Positions 46,841-56,322 of a stretch of DNA of 64,000 nucleotides are shown here, piece after piece. Source of the stretch: VXMF01 sp965206775 (GTDB taxonomy: Bacteria; Acidobacteriota; Terriglobia; Bryobacterales; UBA6623); the NCBI GenBank assembly GCA_965206775.1, contig CBDBKU010000001.1:62001-126000 (forward strand), in the 5' to 3' direction. The position numbers and the translations under genes are program-made. The first letter of the stretch is position 1; each line of letters opens with the position of its first letter. Below the pieces are notes generated by a model. It was given only the letters and a program-made list of their open reading frames with translations, searched no databases and was not told where the DNA came from.

Positions 46841-48424
46841 ATGGACGCCCTTATTATCACCGTCTACTTCATCGCCGTGTTCGGGGTCGGCTTCTACCAT
46901 TCCCGCAACAAGAACACGACAACCGAGTACTTCCTGGCAGGCAAGCATATCGGGTGGTTCGCGGTCGGCGCCACCCTGTTCTCCACCAACATCGGCAGCG
47001 AGCACGTGATTGGCCTAGCCGGCTCGGGCGCTTCGAGCGGCCTTGCCGTCGGCACCTACGAGTGGTCCGCCAGCTTCTGCCTGCTCCTGCTCGGCTGGCT
47101 CTTCATTCCTCAGTACCTCCGCAGCGGGGTCTTCACGATGCCCGAGTTCCTCGAGAAGCGGTTCAGCCCGGGCTGCCGCTGGTACCTGACGACCGTTTCC
47201 CTGCTCGCCTACGTGCTGACGAAGATCTCCGTCGCGCTTTTCGCCGCCGGGATCCTCGCCCGCGAGATCTTCGGCTGGGACTACATGACAACGGCGATCC
47301 TGCTGGTGGTTGCGACAGGGATCTACACCATCACGGGCGGGCTGTCGGCGGTGATCTACACGGACCTGCTGCAGGCCTTCATCATGATCGGCGGATCGGC
47401 GTTCCTCGCTTGGCTGGGCCTGAACGAAGCCGGCGGCTTCTCGGCACTGCGGGAGGCGCTGCCCGACGACTTCTTCCACATCGTCAAGGACATCAACCAT
47501 CCGGAGTATCCATGGCTCGGGACAACGCTGGGGACGATGATCCTAGGCACTTGGTACTGGTGTACTGACCAGGTCATCGTCCAGAAGACCCTGAGCGCCC
47601 GCAGCCTGCCTCACGCGCGCGGCGGCACGATCTTCGCGTCGGCGCTGAAGATCCTGCCGGTCTTCATCTTGGTCCTTCCCGGGCTCATCGCCCGGGCGCT
47701 TTGGCCGGAGGAGGCGACCGGCGACACGGCCTTCCCGCTGCTGGTCCAGCGGTTGCTGCCCGCAGGGCTCTCCGGGTTGATGATCGCCGCCCTCTTGGCG
47801 GCGCTGATGTCATCGCTGAGCAGCGTGCTGAACTCGTGCTCGACGCTCGTGACGATGGACATCTACAAGAAGCTCCGTCCCGAGGCCAGCGAGAAGCGGC
47901 TGGTGTTCGTGGGCCGCCTGATCACCGGCGTCGTGGTCCTGGTGAGCATCTTGTGGATTCCGATGATCCGCTACCTGAGCGGCGAGGTCTACCAGTACCT
48001 GCAGAGCGTGCAGGCGTATATCGGTGCGCCGATCACTGCAACGTTCCTTCTAGGCATCCTGTGGCGAGGCGGGACCTCCAGGGCTGCGATCTCGACCTTG
48101 GTCGTGGGCGGCCTGGCCGGAGCCGGCCGCTTCACGCTCGACATCCTGTACAAGGCTTACGGCATGGATCTCGGCCCGCTCAACGGACTCGTTCAGATTC
48201 CATTCCTGAACTACAGCGTCGGCGTATTCTTCGGATGCCTAGCCCTCTTCTGGGCTGTCAGCAAGCTGGATGAAAAACCTGTGGTCTCACGAGTCGCCGC
48301 GTTGACGGTCGATTGGGAAGGTCGCCGGAGGGACGCGGAATCGGCGGGCAGCCAAAGGCTCCTCGCCGGGCTGTCAATGCTCATCGGGTTGACGGTGCTC
48401 ATGCTCTGGTTCAACTTCCGGTAG
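46841..48424 (+). CDS. sodium:solute symporter (SSS/SGLT-like)
   Basis: Inner-membrane symporter of 527 residues with about 14 hydrophobic helices. Family blocks include NTTTEYFLAGKHIGWFAVGA, LFSTNIGSEHVIGLAGSG, ITGGLSAVIYTDLLQAFIMI, WYWCTDQVIVQKTLSAR and ALLAALMSSLSSVLNSCSTL, which is part of the sodium site. The pattern TNIGSEH and the tandem SSL-SSVLNS resemble sodium/glucose- and myo-inositol-type transporters more than proline or pantothenate carriers. The ATG at 46841 begins right at the first helix; an earlier in-frame start lies in the cbiX coding region. The TPR lipoprotein gene follows 21 bases downstream. A sugar as substrate is likely but not proven. Confidence 0.9.
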   Translation: MDALIITVYFIAVFGVGFYHSRNKNTTTEYFLAGKHIGWFAVGATLFSTNIGSEHVIGLAGSGASSGLAVGTYEWSASFCLLLLGWLFIPQYLRSGVFTMPEFLEKRFSPGCRWYLTTVSLLAYVLTKISVALFAAGILAREIFGWDYMTTAILLVVATGIYTITGGLSAVIYTDLLQAFIMIGGSAFLAWLGLNEAGGFSALREALPDDFFHIVKDINHPEYPWLGTTLGTMILGTWYWCTDQVIVQKTLSARSLPHARGGTIFASALKILPVFILVLPGLIARALWPEEATGDTAFPLLVQRLLPAGLSGLMIAALLAALMSSLSSVLNSCSTLVTMDIYKKLRPEASEKRLVFVGRLITGVVVLVSILWIPMIRYLSGEVYQYLQSVQAYIGAPITATFLLGILWRGGTSRAAISTLVVGGLAGAGRFTLDILYKAYGMDLGPLNGLVQIPFLNYSVGVFFGCLALFWAVSKLDEKPVVSRVAALTVDWEGRRRDAESAGSQRLLAGLSMLIGLTVLMLWFNFR

Positions 48425-48445
48425 CTCGGATTCGAGGACGCCGAA

Positions 48446-49882
48446 TTGCCTGCAGCTACCATTGCCGCAGTGCTCGGACATCGACGCTTTCGGGCCGCGG
48501 CGCTGGCAGTCTCAGTGGCAGCGTGCGGCGGCGACCTGGGGAACCCCCTGCCGGAGATCCCTGCTGTCGCTGCGGATGACTTTCCCGCTGCCGTGCGCGA
48601 CCTGGCGGCCCGGAGGATTCAAGCCATCTCCATGAATCCGGACGATCCCTGGGCAAACGGGGACATGGCGACGATCCTGCACGCCCACGGGCAGCGGGGG
48701 GCGGCCGGGGTCCTGTACGCGCGCGCCGAGGCGCTCTCAAGGGGGGAGTTCCGGTGGTCGTACCTGCGGGGCGTCGCGCTGCAGGAGGCCGGAAGGCACA
48801 CCGAGGCGGCCGCGTCGTTCAGACGAGCGCTCGCCAAGCGACCGTACGCCCCGGCAGCGATCAGGCTTGGCGAATCGCTGGCCGCTGACGAGCTTCTCGA
48901 GGACGCGGCGACGGCACTGCGGGAGGCGGTGCGACTCAACGGGAACAAGGCGGCAGGGACCTACGCGCTGGGCCGGGTCCTGTTGGACCTCGGCGCCGGC
49001 GGCGAGGCAATTCCCCTGCTCGAGAGAGCCGTGGCGCTCTCGCCTTCCTCGGGCGCGGCCCGCTACGCCCTCGGCATGGCCCATCGAGCGGCAGGAGACG
49101 AAGAAGCAGCCAGCCGGCATCTGGGAATGCTCGACGGGCGCAGCAACGACAAGCCGCCGCTGAATGATCCGGTGTTCGCGCGAGTGCAGGGCCTCGCTGT
49201 CGACGAGCACCACTTCCTCAACACGGGAAAGAGCTTGGAGGCCAGCGGGAAGCTGGCAGACGCTATCCGTTCGTACCAACGGGCCCTCGAGCTGGATCCG
49301 AAGATGGCGTCGGCGCACGCCAACTTGGTTGGCGCCTACGGGCGGCTGGGCGACTTCGAGAGGGCGCAAGCTCATTACGACTCGGCGAATTCCATCGATC
49401 CGGACATCGAGGAGCTGCACAACAACTGGGGCGTCCTGCAGGCCGCGAGAGAGAATCCGTCGGCTGCTGCCGCCGCGTTTCGACGGGCACTGGAGGTTAA
49501 CCCGAGCTCTGCGAGGGCTCACGCCAACCTAGGAGTGGCGCTGACCGCGCTGAACCGCGCCCAGGACGCAATCCGTCACTTCCACGATGCAGTCGCGAAT
49601 GACCCGGGCAACCGCCCCGCCAGGATGCATCTCGGGGTGCAGGCACTGGAAGACGGGCGCCCGGCTGAAGCAGCGGAGCATCTCGAGGCTGCCCTTGGAG
49701 GTCCCGAGGACGGCACCGCTGCATTCATCCGCTACGCGCTCGGTCGCGCGTACCAGAGGACGGGACGCGAGTCCGAGGCTAGGGCGGAGATGGCGAATGC
49801 GCTGCGACTCGCAGAGGCGGGCGGACTGGCCGAGCTAGCCGACCGCATTCGTCCCGATCTCGAATCGCTGTCGGATCGGTAG
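48446..49882 (+). CDS. TPR-repeat lipoprotein
   Basis: Protein of 478 residues. The first 28 residues form a signal peptide ending in a lipobox-like VAACGG, so it is probably a lipoprotein. The rest consists of about ten TPR units, such as AAASFRRALAKRPYAPAAIR, AIPLLERAVALSPSSGAARY, AIRSYQRALELDPKMASAHA, AAAFRRALEVNPSSARAHAN and AAEHLEAALGGPEDGTAAFI. The start is a TTG at 48446 with GAGGA about seven bases upstream. It probably shares a transcript with the symporter gene 21 bases upstream. The protein likely organises a complex at the membrane. Its partner is unknown. Confidence 0.85.
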   Translation: MPAATIAAVLGHRRFRAAALAVSVAACGGDLGNPLPEIPAVAADDFPAAVRDLAARRIQAISMNPDDPWANGDMATILHAHGQRGAAGVLYARAEALSRGEFRWSYLRGVALQEAGRHTEAAASFRRALAKRPYAPAAIRLGESLAADELLEDAATALREAVRLNGNKAAGTYALGRVLLDLGAGGEAIPLLERAVALSPSSGAARYALGMAHRAAGDEEAASRHLGMLDGRSNDKPPLNDPVFARVQGLAVDEHHFLNTGKSLEASGKLADAIRSYQRALELDPKMASAHANLVGAYGRLGDFERAQAHYDSANSIDPDIEELHNNWGVLQAARENPSAAAAAFRRALEVNPSSARAHANLGVALTALNRAQDAIRHFHDAVANDPGNRPARMHLGVQALEDGRPAEAAEHLEAALGGPEDGTAAFIRYALGRAYQRTGRESEARAEMANALRLAEAGGLAELADRIRPDLESLSDR

Positions 49883-49993
49883 GCCCGGCCTGGGCGTGGT
49901 GTAGGCTCACCTCGCCCTTGCGATTCGGGCACAGCGCCTCATTACCATTCCTGGATTGCGATGCCAGGCACGTGGCGAAGTGCCAAGCGGCCT

Positions 49994-50422
49994 TCAAATC
50001 ACGCAATAGCTTGAAGGGGCGGCTTCCGGCACGGCGCCGCGGGCGATGCGGGTGTCGAACGTGACGAAGCGGCCCTTCCGCTTCACGGCAAGCGTCAAGA
50101 GATACAGGTCGGTGATCTGCTTGTGGCCGATCGCCCGACCCCAATCGATCGATCCGGGAGCGAGAAGGCTAACCTCGTCTGGCCAGAATCGATGGTGCTC
50201 GGTGGCCGTTGCATCGGATAGCCGTTCCGCTACAACGGACGAAGGCACGCTGTTGGGATAGGCCGGGTGCGCCATCACTCGCAGGCACCCATTCTGCGTA
50301 ATCGGACAGGTTGCCCAGCCGAAGCCGATGTTGTTCCTCAGCCAGCGCCATGCGGCGTCGTGGTGCAGGTGCTCGGCGTCCAGAAGGGCGATCAGGACAT
50401 TCACGTCCAGTAGAGCCCGCAT
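49994..50422 (-). CDS. vapC: VapC-family PIN-domain ribonuclease toxin
   Basis: Toxin of 142 residues. The PIN fold begins RALLDVNVLIALLDAEHLHH, with Asp6 as the first acidic metal ligand. Further conserved acidic residues are in KQITDLYLLTLAVKRKGRFV and the closing TFDTRIARGAV. VapC proteins cleave tRNA or rRNA and stop translation until neutralised by VapB. The start ATG overlaps the stop of vapB (TGATG), which couples toxin to antitoxin synthesis. All expected acidic residues seem present, so it may be active. The length is normal. Confidence 0.93.
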   Translation of the reverse strand: MRALLDVNVLIALLDAEHLHHDAAWRWLRNNIGFGWATCPITQNGCLRVMAHPAYPNSVPSSVVAERLSDATATEHHRFWPDEVSLLAPGSIDWGRAIGHKQITDLYLLTLAVKRKGRFVTFDTRIARGAVPEAAPSSYCVI

Positions 50423-50673
50423 CAGGTTCCGGTCTCCTCACGCAGACGGTCGATCAGTTCGTTCGTGACCATCGCACCGCGCTTGGGAAACGGACGGAAT
50501 CCGAACTCTGCGACCGATGCATCGCATTGGCTCTCTCTGGTATCCCGTCCACTATGCACCAGTGATTGCCGCAGCAAGGCGGAAATCACTGCGCCTGCAG
50601 ATTTCGACTCGCGCGCGGAAATTTCCTTGACGGCGATCAGGAGGTCGTCGTCGATATTCAATGTCGTTCGCAT
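50422..50673 (-). CDS. vapB: VapB-type ribbon-helix-helix antitoxin
   Basis: Antitoxin of 83 residues. It has an N-terminal ribbon-helix-helix DNA-binding domain, MRTTLNIDDDLLIAVKEISA, with a second helix SKSAGAVISALLRQSL. The C-terminal half, which would wrap the toxin, contains FGFRPFPKRGAMVTNELIDR. The ATG at 50673 is chosen because the RHH strand begins there; an upstream in-frame start adds four residues. The gene overlaps vapC. Tandem heptamers and an inverted repeat 26 bases upstream are probably the operator it binds together with VapC. Confidence 0.92.
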   Translation of the reverse strand: MRTTLNIDDDLLIAVKEISARESKSAGAVISALLRQSLVHSGRDTRESQCDASVAEFGFRPFPKRGAMVTNELIDRLREETGT

Positions 50674-51003
50674 TGCTGCACCCACCGGGACTCTCTTGTG
50701 ATGCTAGCACATCATGCATCACGCATCAAGTTGTTTCCGAGTCAGGCCGCTATTTCGGAGGCGGCACTATCGACTTCGCGGCGCGCTGCCTTCTTTGGTC
50801 CCGGGCACGACAATCCTGGCAGTTCGGGCCCTTCCCCCTCAAAGCGGACAGGCCAGCCACGTCCAGCCCATGCAGCTTACCGTCAGCGCTCGAGGCCCGC
50901 GATCCCTCCGTGCGGTCTCCTAGCGCGACGAAGCTCGCAACGCCCGAACAATCCGCGCGCAATCAACTCGGTGAACGGCAGCGGAGGTGTGACTCGGCCG
51001 TAG
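50674..51003. other. intergenic region upstream of vapBC
   Basis: About 330 bases between vapB and the end of the methyltransferase-HNH gene. It holds the vapBC operator at 50699-50728. No gene is recognisable in the rest. Confidence 0.4.
50699..50728 (-). promoter_or_regulatory. candidate vapBC operator
   Basis: On the plus strand three heptamers stand in tandem: CACATCA, TGCATCA and CGCATCA (50708-50728), sharing the core CATCA. TGATG at 50699-50703 is the inverted form and makes a TGATG-N6-CATCA palindrome with the first heptamer. Clustered repeats of this kind upstream of a ribbon-helix-helix antitoxin gene suit cooperative autoregulation. Confidence 0.5.
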
Positions 51004-52764
51004 TCACGAGATCTCGCCGCCAAGTGCGCCGCTCATACGCAAGATGTACTTTTCTCCCACCCATTCCGGTATCTGCTGATCGTGCCGCAACCTTGCCCGC
51101 TGCGCGAGCGCGCCGTCGAAGAACGCGTCGAGATCCGTTTCAGACGGCCCCACGCCGGGCAAGCTCGAGGCCGCTTCGAGCACGAACCTCTCGCGGAGTG
51201 CTGGACTCGACGAGCCGAATGCAGCCTCCCACCAGGACATGATTCGATCCTGCGAAGCCACCATCAGCGGCGCGCTCGGCAGTTGCGCCCGTTTTTCGTT
51301 CTGGTTCACCGTCCGGCTGGTCGGCATCAGATTCCACAAGTCAGAACAGGGCCACGCCGACCACGGAAAGCAGTGGTCCAGGTCCAGGGAATTCAGGGAC
51401 AGCGCCTTCCCGCTCCAGACGCAGTGCAGCTTTCCCGAATCGAGCAACTGTCCCGCTCGCTGCTTGGCCAGGTTGACGTCGCGTGTCGGGTCGGACCAAG
51501 TCATTGCCGCCGCGACCCGGTCCCGCAGCAGGTTTCGGCCCTGTGTCTCCGCGTATCGCTGCATGAGTCGGGTCCATTCCTCCACGAGCGCCGGCTCGAT
51601 CCAGGCCGCGAATCGTTGGAGAGCTTGCCAGATTCTCCACGGCACGAGCATCTCCCCGAAGCTGCGCAAATAGGGCTCGTCTATCACCAGCGTCGCAGGC
51701 ACACGCCACGCCTTGCCTGCACGCGTTACAGGAAGAATCGGCGTGCCGTCCGGGAACGTCATGTAATGCGCGGGCATCCTTCGGATCGTTTCGGCTGCAT
51801 CGCGGAGGGCTTGGTGGAGAGCGGCCGAGTCAGCCTCGCCAAGCCGTAACCCAACTCGCATGTCCAGTTTCGAGAAATTGCCGAGCTTCTCGAAGCCCTC
51901 TCGGGCGAATCCAAGGCGCTGCCCTCGTCGGAGATTGGTTGGGCTCTGCGGCAAGTCAGCTTCGAGTAGCGGCTTGTACAGCCGGAGCCATGTCAGAGCG
52001 ACCAGTCCGAGCGGCACGGAAACCCGGTCGTCGCCCGACTGTCGGACCAGGCCGGCAGCGCCATCGGCGATGCGGCAGATCGACCGGAGCAAGCCAAGCT
52101 TGTAGGTCGAGCTCTTGTTGTCGTTGAGAATGACGTGCCGCAGCAAGGGCAGTGCGCCGGTTCCGTCATCGGGAAGCCGCAAAGCGTAGTTGGTCCAGCG
52201 AACGCCCTCGCGACCCAGCTGATCGGCTAGATCCAGTGCCCTTTGAACGATCGCTCCGTGGTTCTTGGCCAATGACTCGATCTCGGCGCCATCGACCTGG
52301 TGCATTCCGCGGTCCGGGTCTGCCGGGCCGATTCGCAGCGAGATGGCTATGACGCCGCCGGGCTTGAGAAGGGTGACGAGCTTGCGAAATGCCCTCGGAC
52401 GCTGGCCGGGCGGGAGATGCATCCACACTCCGCTGGCCAGGATCGCGTCGAACGACACGCCCGCCCGGATCGTGCTGTCGAGACCGGGAAGCGAATCATG
52501 GATCCAGCGCACGGGAGCCGACGGGTGCAGCGTTCTGCAGGCTTTGTGCATCGCCTTGGAAGGCTCCACCGCAAACACGTCATAGCCCTTGCCGGCCAGC
52601 CAGGCCGCGTCCCGGCCGGTTCCGGCGCCGACGTCGAGCACGAGGGCTGGCGGCTCGGGCAGCAGGTCGGCCAGCCAGCCATGAAGGGATTCCGGATCGA
52701 CCGATTCGTACGTCGAGGTGACAAGATCGGCATGCTTGTTGTACCAGGCGACCGCATCCTTCAC
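51004..52764 (-). CDS. SAM-dependent methyltransferase fused to HNH endonuclease domain
   Basis: Protein of 586 residues with two recognisable ends. Residues about 1-190 form a class I SAM methyltransferase: motif I LVLDVGAGTGRDAAWLA near 41-57, the acidic VEPSKAMHKAC, then FDAILASGVWMHLPPGQR and LKPGGVIAISLRIG. No DPPY/NPPY motif of DNA amino-methylases is seen. Residues about 447-500 form an HNH nuclease: CVWSGKALSL, LDLDHCFPWSAWP with the catalytic DH near 463-464, DLWNLMPTSR and NQNEKRAQLP. The 250-residue middle part (LRHVILNDNKSSTYKLGLLR and SVPLGLVALTWLRLYKPLL) is not recognised. The start is GTG with GAGGAG upstream. vapBC lies downstream on the same strand. A defence or nucleic-acid processing role is inferred only. 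Confidence 0.75.
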   Translation of the reverse strand: MKDAVAWYNKHADLVTSTYESVDPESLHGWLADLLPEPPALVLDVGAGTGRDAAWLAGKGYDVFAVEPSKAMHKACRTLHPSAPVRWIHDSLPGLDSTIRAGVSFDAILASGVWMHLPPGQRPRAFRKLVTLLKPGGVIAISLRIGPADPDRGMHQVDGAEIESLAKNHGAIVQRALDLADQLGREGVRWTNYALRLPDDGTGALPLLRHVILNDNKSSTYKLGLLRSICRIADGAAGLVRQSGDDRVSVPLGLVALTWLRLYKPLLEADLPQSPTNLRRGQRLGFAREGFEKLGNFSKLDMRVGLRLGEADSAALHQALRDAAETIRRMPAHYMTFPDGTPILPVTRAGKAWRVPATLVIDEPYLRSFGEMLVPWRIWQALQRFAAWIEPALVEEWTRLMQRYAETQGRNLLRDRVAAAMTWSDPTRDVNLAKQRAGQLLDSGKLHCVWSGKALSLNSLDLDHCFPWSAWPCSDLWNLMPTSRTVNQNEKRAQLPSAPLMVASQDRIMSWWEAAFGSSSPALRERFVLEAASSLPGVGPSETDLDAFFDGALAQRARLRHDQQIPEWVGEKYILRMSGALGGEIS

Positions 52765-52864
52765 GGCAGGACTCCTCGCAGCGAACGCACGGGGCGGCGC
52801 TCCTCGCTCATTGGCCGGCCGGCCGCCCGCACTGGCTGGCGTGACGGACTGGCTGCATCGAGCG

Positions 52865-54490
52865 TCACTTCGACTCGGCGTGCTTCATGATCCAGGGACT
52901 GGCGTTGCTGTGAACGTTGACGGACTGCACGTCGTTGCTGAGCGCCGGGCCTGGCGTGCTGCGACCGCGCTCGATCAACTTGTCCAGCTCGCGGTTCAGG
53001 CGCCGAGCGACATCGGCGCGGTCACTGGCGAGATTCCGGGTCTCGCGCACGTCGGCACTCAGGTCGAACAGCTGGACGAAGGGCGCTTCGCGCAGGTCCG
53101 TATCGGTGGGGACGGAGCTGAAATCGCGGAGCGCCTCTCCCCAGGCCTGCTCGGGGACGGGCAGGGTGCCCCAGAGCCCGCGCGAGCCGCTGCCAGGAGT
53201 CAATGCCAGCTTCCATTGGTCGTATCGAATCGCGAACGCCAGCGGCGATTGCATGACCAGGGCCCTGCTCGGCCCGGCCGCCGCGGGATCCTTGAGCAGC
53301 GGAACGATGCTGAACGAGTCCGGAGCCTCCGCGGCGCCTGTCTCGACGCCTGCCACCTCTGCCACCGTCGCGGCCAGGTCGTTCAGCCCGACAAGCCGTT
53401 CGCAACGCGATCCCGGCTCGGCCGTGCCGGGCCACCGAACAATGAACGGGACTCGGAGTCCGCCCTCGAACACGGTGAACTTGTAGCCGCGGTAGATCCC
53501 GCTTGAATAGTGACCGAGCTTCTCGAGCTCGCGAATCAGATTTGGCGTCGCCTCGCGGATGTTGCCGGCGTAGGGCGCGGCACCATGGTCGGAGGTGGCA
53601 ATCACGAGCGTGCTGTCGGCCAGTCCATGCTTGTCCAGCGCTCGCAAGACCCGTCCCATGGTGGCGTCGGTTTCCTCCACGAAGTCTCCGTACAGCCCCA
53701 AATCGCTCGTGCCTTCGAACTCGGGACTCGGGCTCGTCGGCGTGTGCGGCGCGGTCAGCGCGACGTAGAGGAAGAACGGCGTGCCGCTCCGTGCGTTCTC
53801 GGCGTTCCGCTCGACAAACGCTTCCGCCTCGGTGGCGAACGTGTCCAGTACCTTGTAGTCCTCGAAGTCCTCCGCTGCCGGGCCGACGCGATTGAACGCG
53901 CTCCACCCCTTGCGTGCGGTGACCTCGCCTCGAAACTGCCCGTTTCGAGCGAACACGTAGGGGTACATGTCAAGCGAGCCCGGGAGGATGAACGAGTAAT
54001 CGAAACCGTAGTCGTTCGGGCCGGTCTTCAGCGGGCGGTCGTAGTCGACGTTGTCAAGGCCCTGGTTCTTGCCGTCCTTTGTCTGCATCAACGTGCCGAG
54101 ATGCCACTTCCCGACGTATCCGGTGCGGTACCCGGCCCCGCGGAGCATTGACCCGATGGTGAACGTGCCGACTGGCAGCCGCGGATTGAGGAATCCCCAG
54201 GGCCCGTTCTGGCTCGGTCTGGCGAAGCGCCATGCGTATCGGCCGGTCATGATAGCGATCCGGGACGGCACGCAAACCGACGCGACTGCATGGGCGTCCG
54301 TGAACAGCATGCCGTCCCGGGCAAGGGAGTCGAATGCCGGAGTTTCGGTCTGGCACCGGTCGCCTCCGTAGCACCTGACATCGCCGATGCCGAGGTCATC
54401 GGCCATCATGTAGACGATGTTCGGCCGCTTCGCCTGTGAATAGCTGGTCGCGAGCAGCAAGAGTGCAAGCGCAGGGACCATTTGGCGCAT
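52865..54490 (-). CDS. secreted sulfatase 4 (CVPSR type, arylsulfatase-like)
   Basis: Sulfatase of 541 residues with a signal peptide (residues 1-20, ending SYSQA). The metal pair is DD at 31-32 in MMADDLGIGDVRCYGG, a pattern typical of arylsulfatase A-like enzymes. The formylglycine motif CVPSR is at 73-77 and is followed by IAIMTGRYAWR. Other sites are YVGKWHLGT, YVALTAPHTPTSPSPEFEG and ATSDHGAAPY. The C-terminal part ends with LFDLSADVRETRNLA. The ATG at 54490 is chosen over an open frame that continues 31 codons upstream. It is 100 bases from the methyltransferase-HNH gene on the same strand, and the two seem functionally unrelated. Confidence 0.91.
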   Translation of the reverse strand: MRQMVPALALLLLATSYSQAKRPNIVYMMADDLGIGDVRCYGGDRCQTETPAFDSLARDGMLFTDAHAVASVCVPSRIAIMTGRYAWRFARPSQNGPWGFLNPRLPVGTFTIGSMLRGAGYRTGYVGKWHLGTLMQTKDGKNQGLDNVDYDRPLKTGPNDYGFDYSFILPGSLDMYPYVFARNGQFRGEVTARKGWSAFNRVGPAAEDFEDYKVLDTFATEAEAFVERNAENARSGTPFFLYVALTAPHTPTSPSPEFEGTSDLGLYGDFVEETDATMGRVLRALDKHGLADSTLVIATSDHGAAPYAGNIREATPNLIRELEKLGHYSSGIYRGYKFTVFEGGLRVPFIVRWPGTAEPGSRCERLVGLNDLAATVAEVAGVETGAAEAPDSFSIVPLLKDPAAAGPSRALVMQSPLAFAIRYDQWKLALTPGSGSRGLWGTLPVPEQAWGEALRDFSSVPTDTDLREAPFVQLFDLSADVRETRNLASDRADVARRLNRELDKLIERGRSTPGPALSNDVQSVNVHSNASPWIMKHAESK

Positions 54491-54858
54491 GGTTATCCGC
54501 GACGAGCCGACAGTTCGATCAGCCGACGGGCAACAGTATCTCACGGCAGCCAAGACACCCGGCAAGCCGGAAATCCGCGCCAAGTCGCAGCAGCAATGAG
54601 TTGAGAGGGCGGGCAGAATCGCCGGGCTGGGTGCTGGCTGAAACTTCGAGTCTTGGCTCGCGTTGGCCAGCGGATGCGATCATGCGCAGCCTGCAGTTTC
54701 GTCCAGCACTTGCTCCTCTCCGGGCACCCGCGGCTTCTCCACGCCACCGGCGGTCCGAACGTCGGTGGCCTTGGCCGCCTTCTGGGCAATTGGAGGGCTG
54801 TCTCACGTGACCTGCAGGCACTAGCTACGCTGAAAGCAGGTCGCGCGGGAGTTCCAAG
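54491..54858. other. divergent intergenic region between sulfatase 4 and the SDR gene
   Basis: About 370 bases. No gene is recognisable. Open frames here are composition-driven and lack family features. It must hold the promoters for both diverging genes. Confidence 0.35.
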
Positions 54859-56316
54859 ATGACTGCCAGTTCGGAGAGCGGCGGAGCACTGCCGACGGTT
54901 CTCATCGCCGGGGCTTCGGGTTACATCGGCGGCAGATTGCTGACGAAGCTCGAGTCGGCAGGGTATCGGATCCGCTGCCTCAGCCGCAATCCGGAATTCA
55001 TGCAGTCGCGCGTCGGGGCCTTGACCGAGGTCTGGCGAGGGGACGCACTCGACGGCGAGTCGTTGCGCCCGGCGCTTACGGGCGTAGCAGCCGCCTACTA
55101 TCTCGTCCATTCGATGGCTGCCGGGGCCGAATTCCGTGAGCTCGACCGAAAAGCGGCCGAGACGTTTGGCAGCGTTGCGCTCGAACAGGGTGTGTCTCGA
55201 ATCATCTACCTGGGAGGCCTGGGATCGGGCGAGAACCTGTCATCGCACTTGGCGAGCCGTCAGGAGGTCGGGCGAGTCCTGCGCTCGTCAGGCGTGCCGA
55301 CTCTGGAGTTCCGAGCCTCGATCATCCTAGGCTCGGCCAGCCTGTCATTCGAAATCGTGCGCACCCTTGTTGATCGCCTTCCCGTCATGGTGACGCCCAG
55401 CTGGACCCGCACACTGTCTCAGCCGATCGCAGTCGAGGACGTGGTGTCGTACTTGTCAGCCGCGCTGGAGCTAGACCTGCGAGAGAGTGCGGTCTTCGAA
55501 ATCGGAGGCGCTGACCGGGTTTCGTACCTGGACCTGCTGCGGGAGTATGCCCGGCTGCGCCGCCTTCGACGCGTGATCGTGCCCGTTCCGTTCCTGACGC
55601 CTCGTCTCTCCAGTCTGTGGCTGGGGTTGGTAACACCGGTGTACGCCCGGGTTGGACGAAGTCTGATTGACGGGGTGCGCAACGAAACGGTCGTCCGGGG
55701 CGACGAGGCTCTGAAGGCCTTCGCAGTGCGCCCGATGAACGCGAGAACCGCCCTGGACCGGGCGTTGCGGAACGAGGACCGGGAGTTTGCGCAGACGCGC
55801 TGGTCCGACGCCTATCCGGCCCGGCAGGGCGAAGCCAGGTGGGGCGGCGTGCGCTTCGGTCAACGCCTGGTTGACTCCCGAACGGTGACTGTCCCGCTCG
55901 CCGCGGAGCAGGTGTTTCCTTGCGTCGAGGCCATTGGAGGGGATACGGGCTGGTACTACGCGAATTGGCACTGGCGCTTTCGCGGATTCCTGGACTTGCT
56001 CGTTGGAGGGGTCGGACTGCGACGAGGGCGGAGAGACCCCCGGCCCCTCCTGCTGGGCGACACGCTCGAATTCTGGCGCGTCGAACTGATCGAGCCCAAT
56101 CGGCGGCTCCGTCTCCGGGCGGAAATGCTTCTCCCGGGCATGGCTTGATTTCGAAGTCGAGCCGAACGGCTCGAGCTGCACGCTGCGACAGACTGCTGAG
56201 TTCGACCCGGCCGGGTGGCTGGGCCGTCTCTACTGGTATGCCCTCTATCCGCTTCACGCGCAGATTTTCGGCAACATGCTAAGGAATCTAGCCCGCGCCG
56301 CGGGCACCCTCCACTG
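54859..56316 (+). pseudogene. SDR-family NAD(P)-binding protein with DUF2867 domain, frameshifted
   Basis: The N-terminal part is an atypical short-chain dehydrogenase: TVLIAGASGYIGGRLLTKL near residue 13, then AAYYLVHSMAAG, ISRIIYLGGLG-like and LSQPIAVEDVVSYL blocks. The C-terminal DUF2867 domain starts near residue 335 with TGWYYANWHWRFRG. The first frame stops at 56148 right after LLPGMA. A neighbouring frame continues exactly with AWLDFEVEPNG, WLGRLYWYALYPLHAQIFGN and a stop at 56314-56316, which is the normal family end. Loss of two bases in GCGC near 56139 would explain the break. An intact gene would encode about 485 residues. The lesion removes the last 55 or so residues, so function is doubtful. 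Confidence 0.8.
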
Positions 56317-56322
56317 AGCCTT

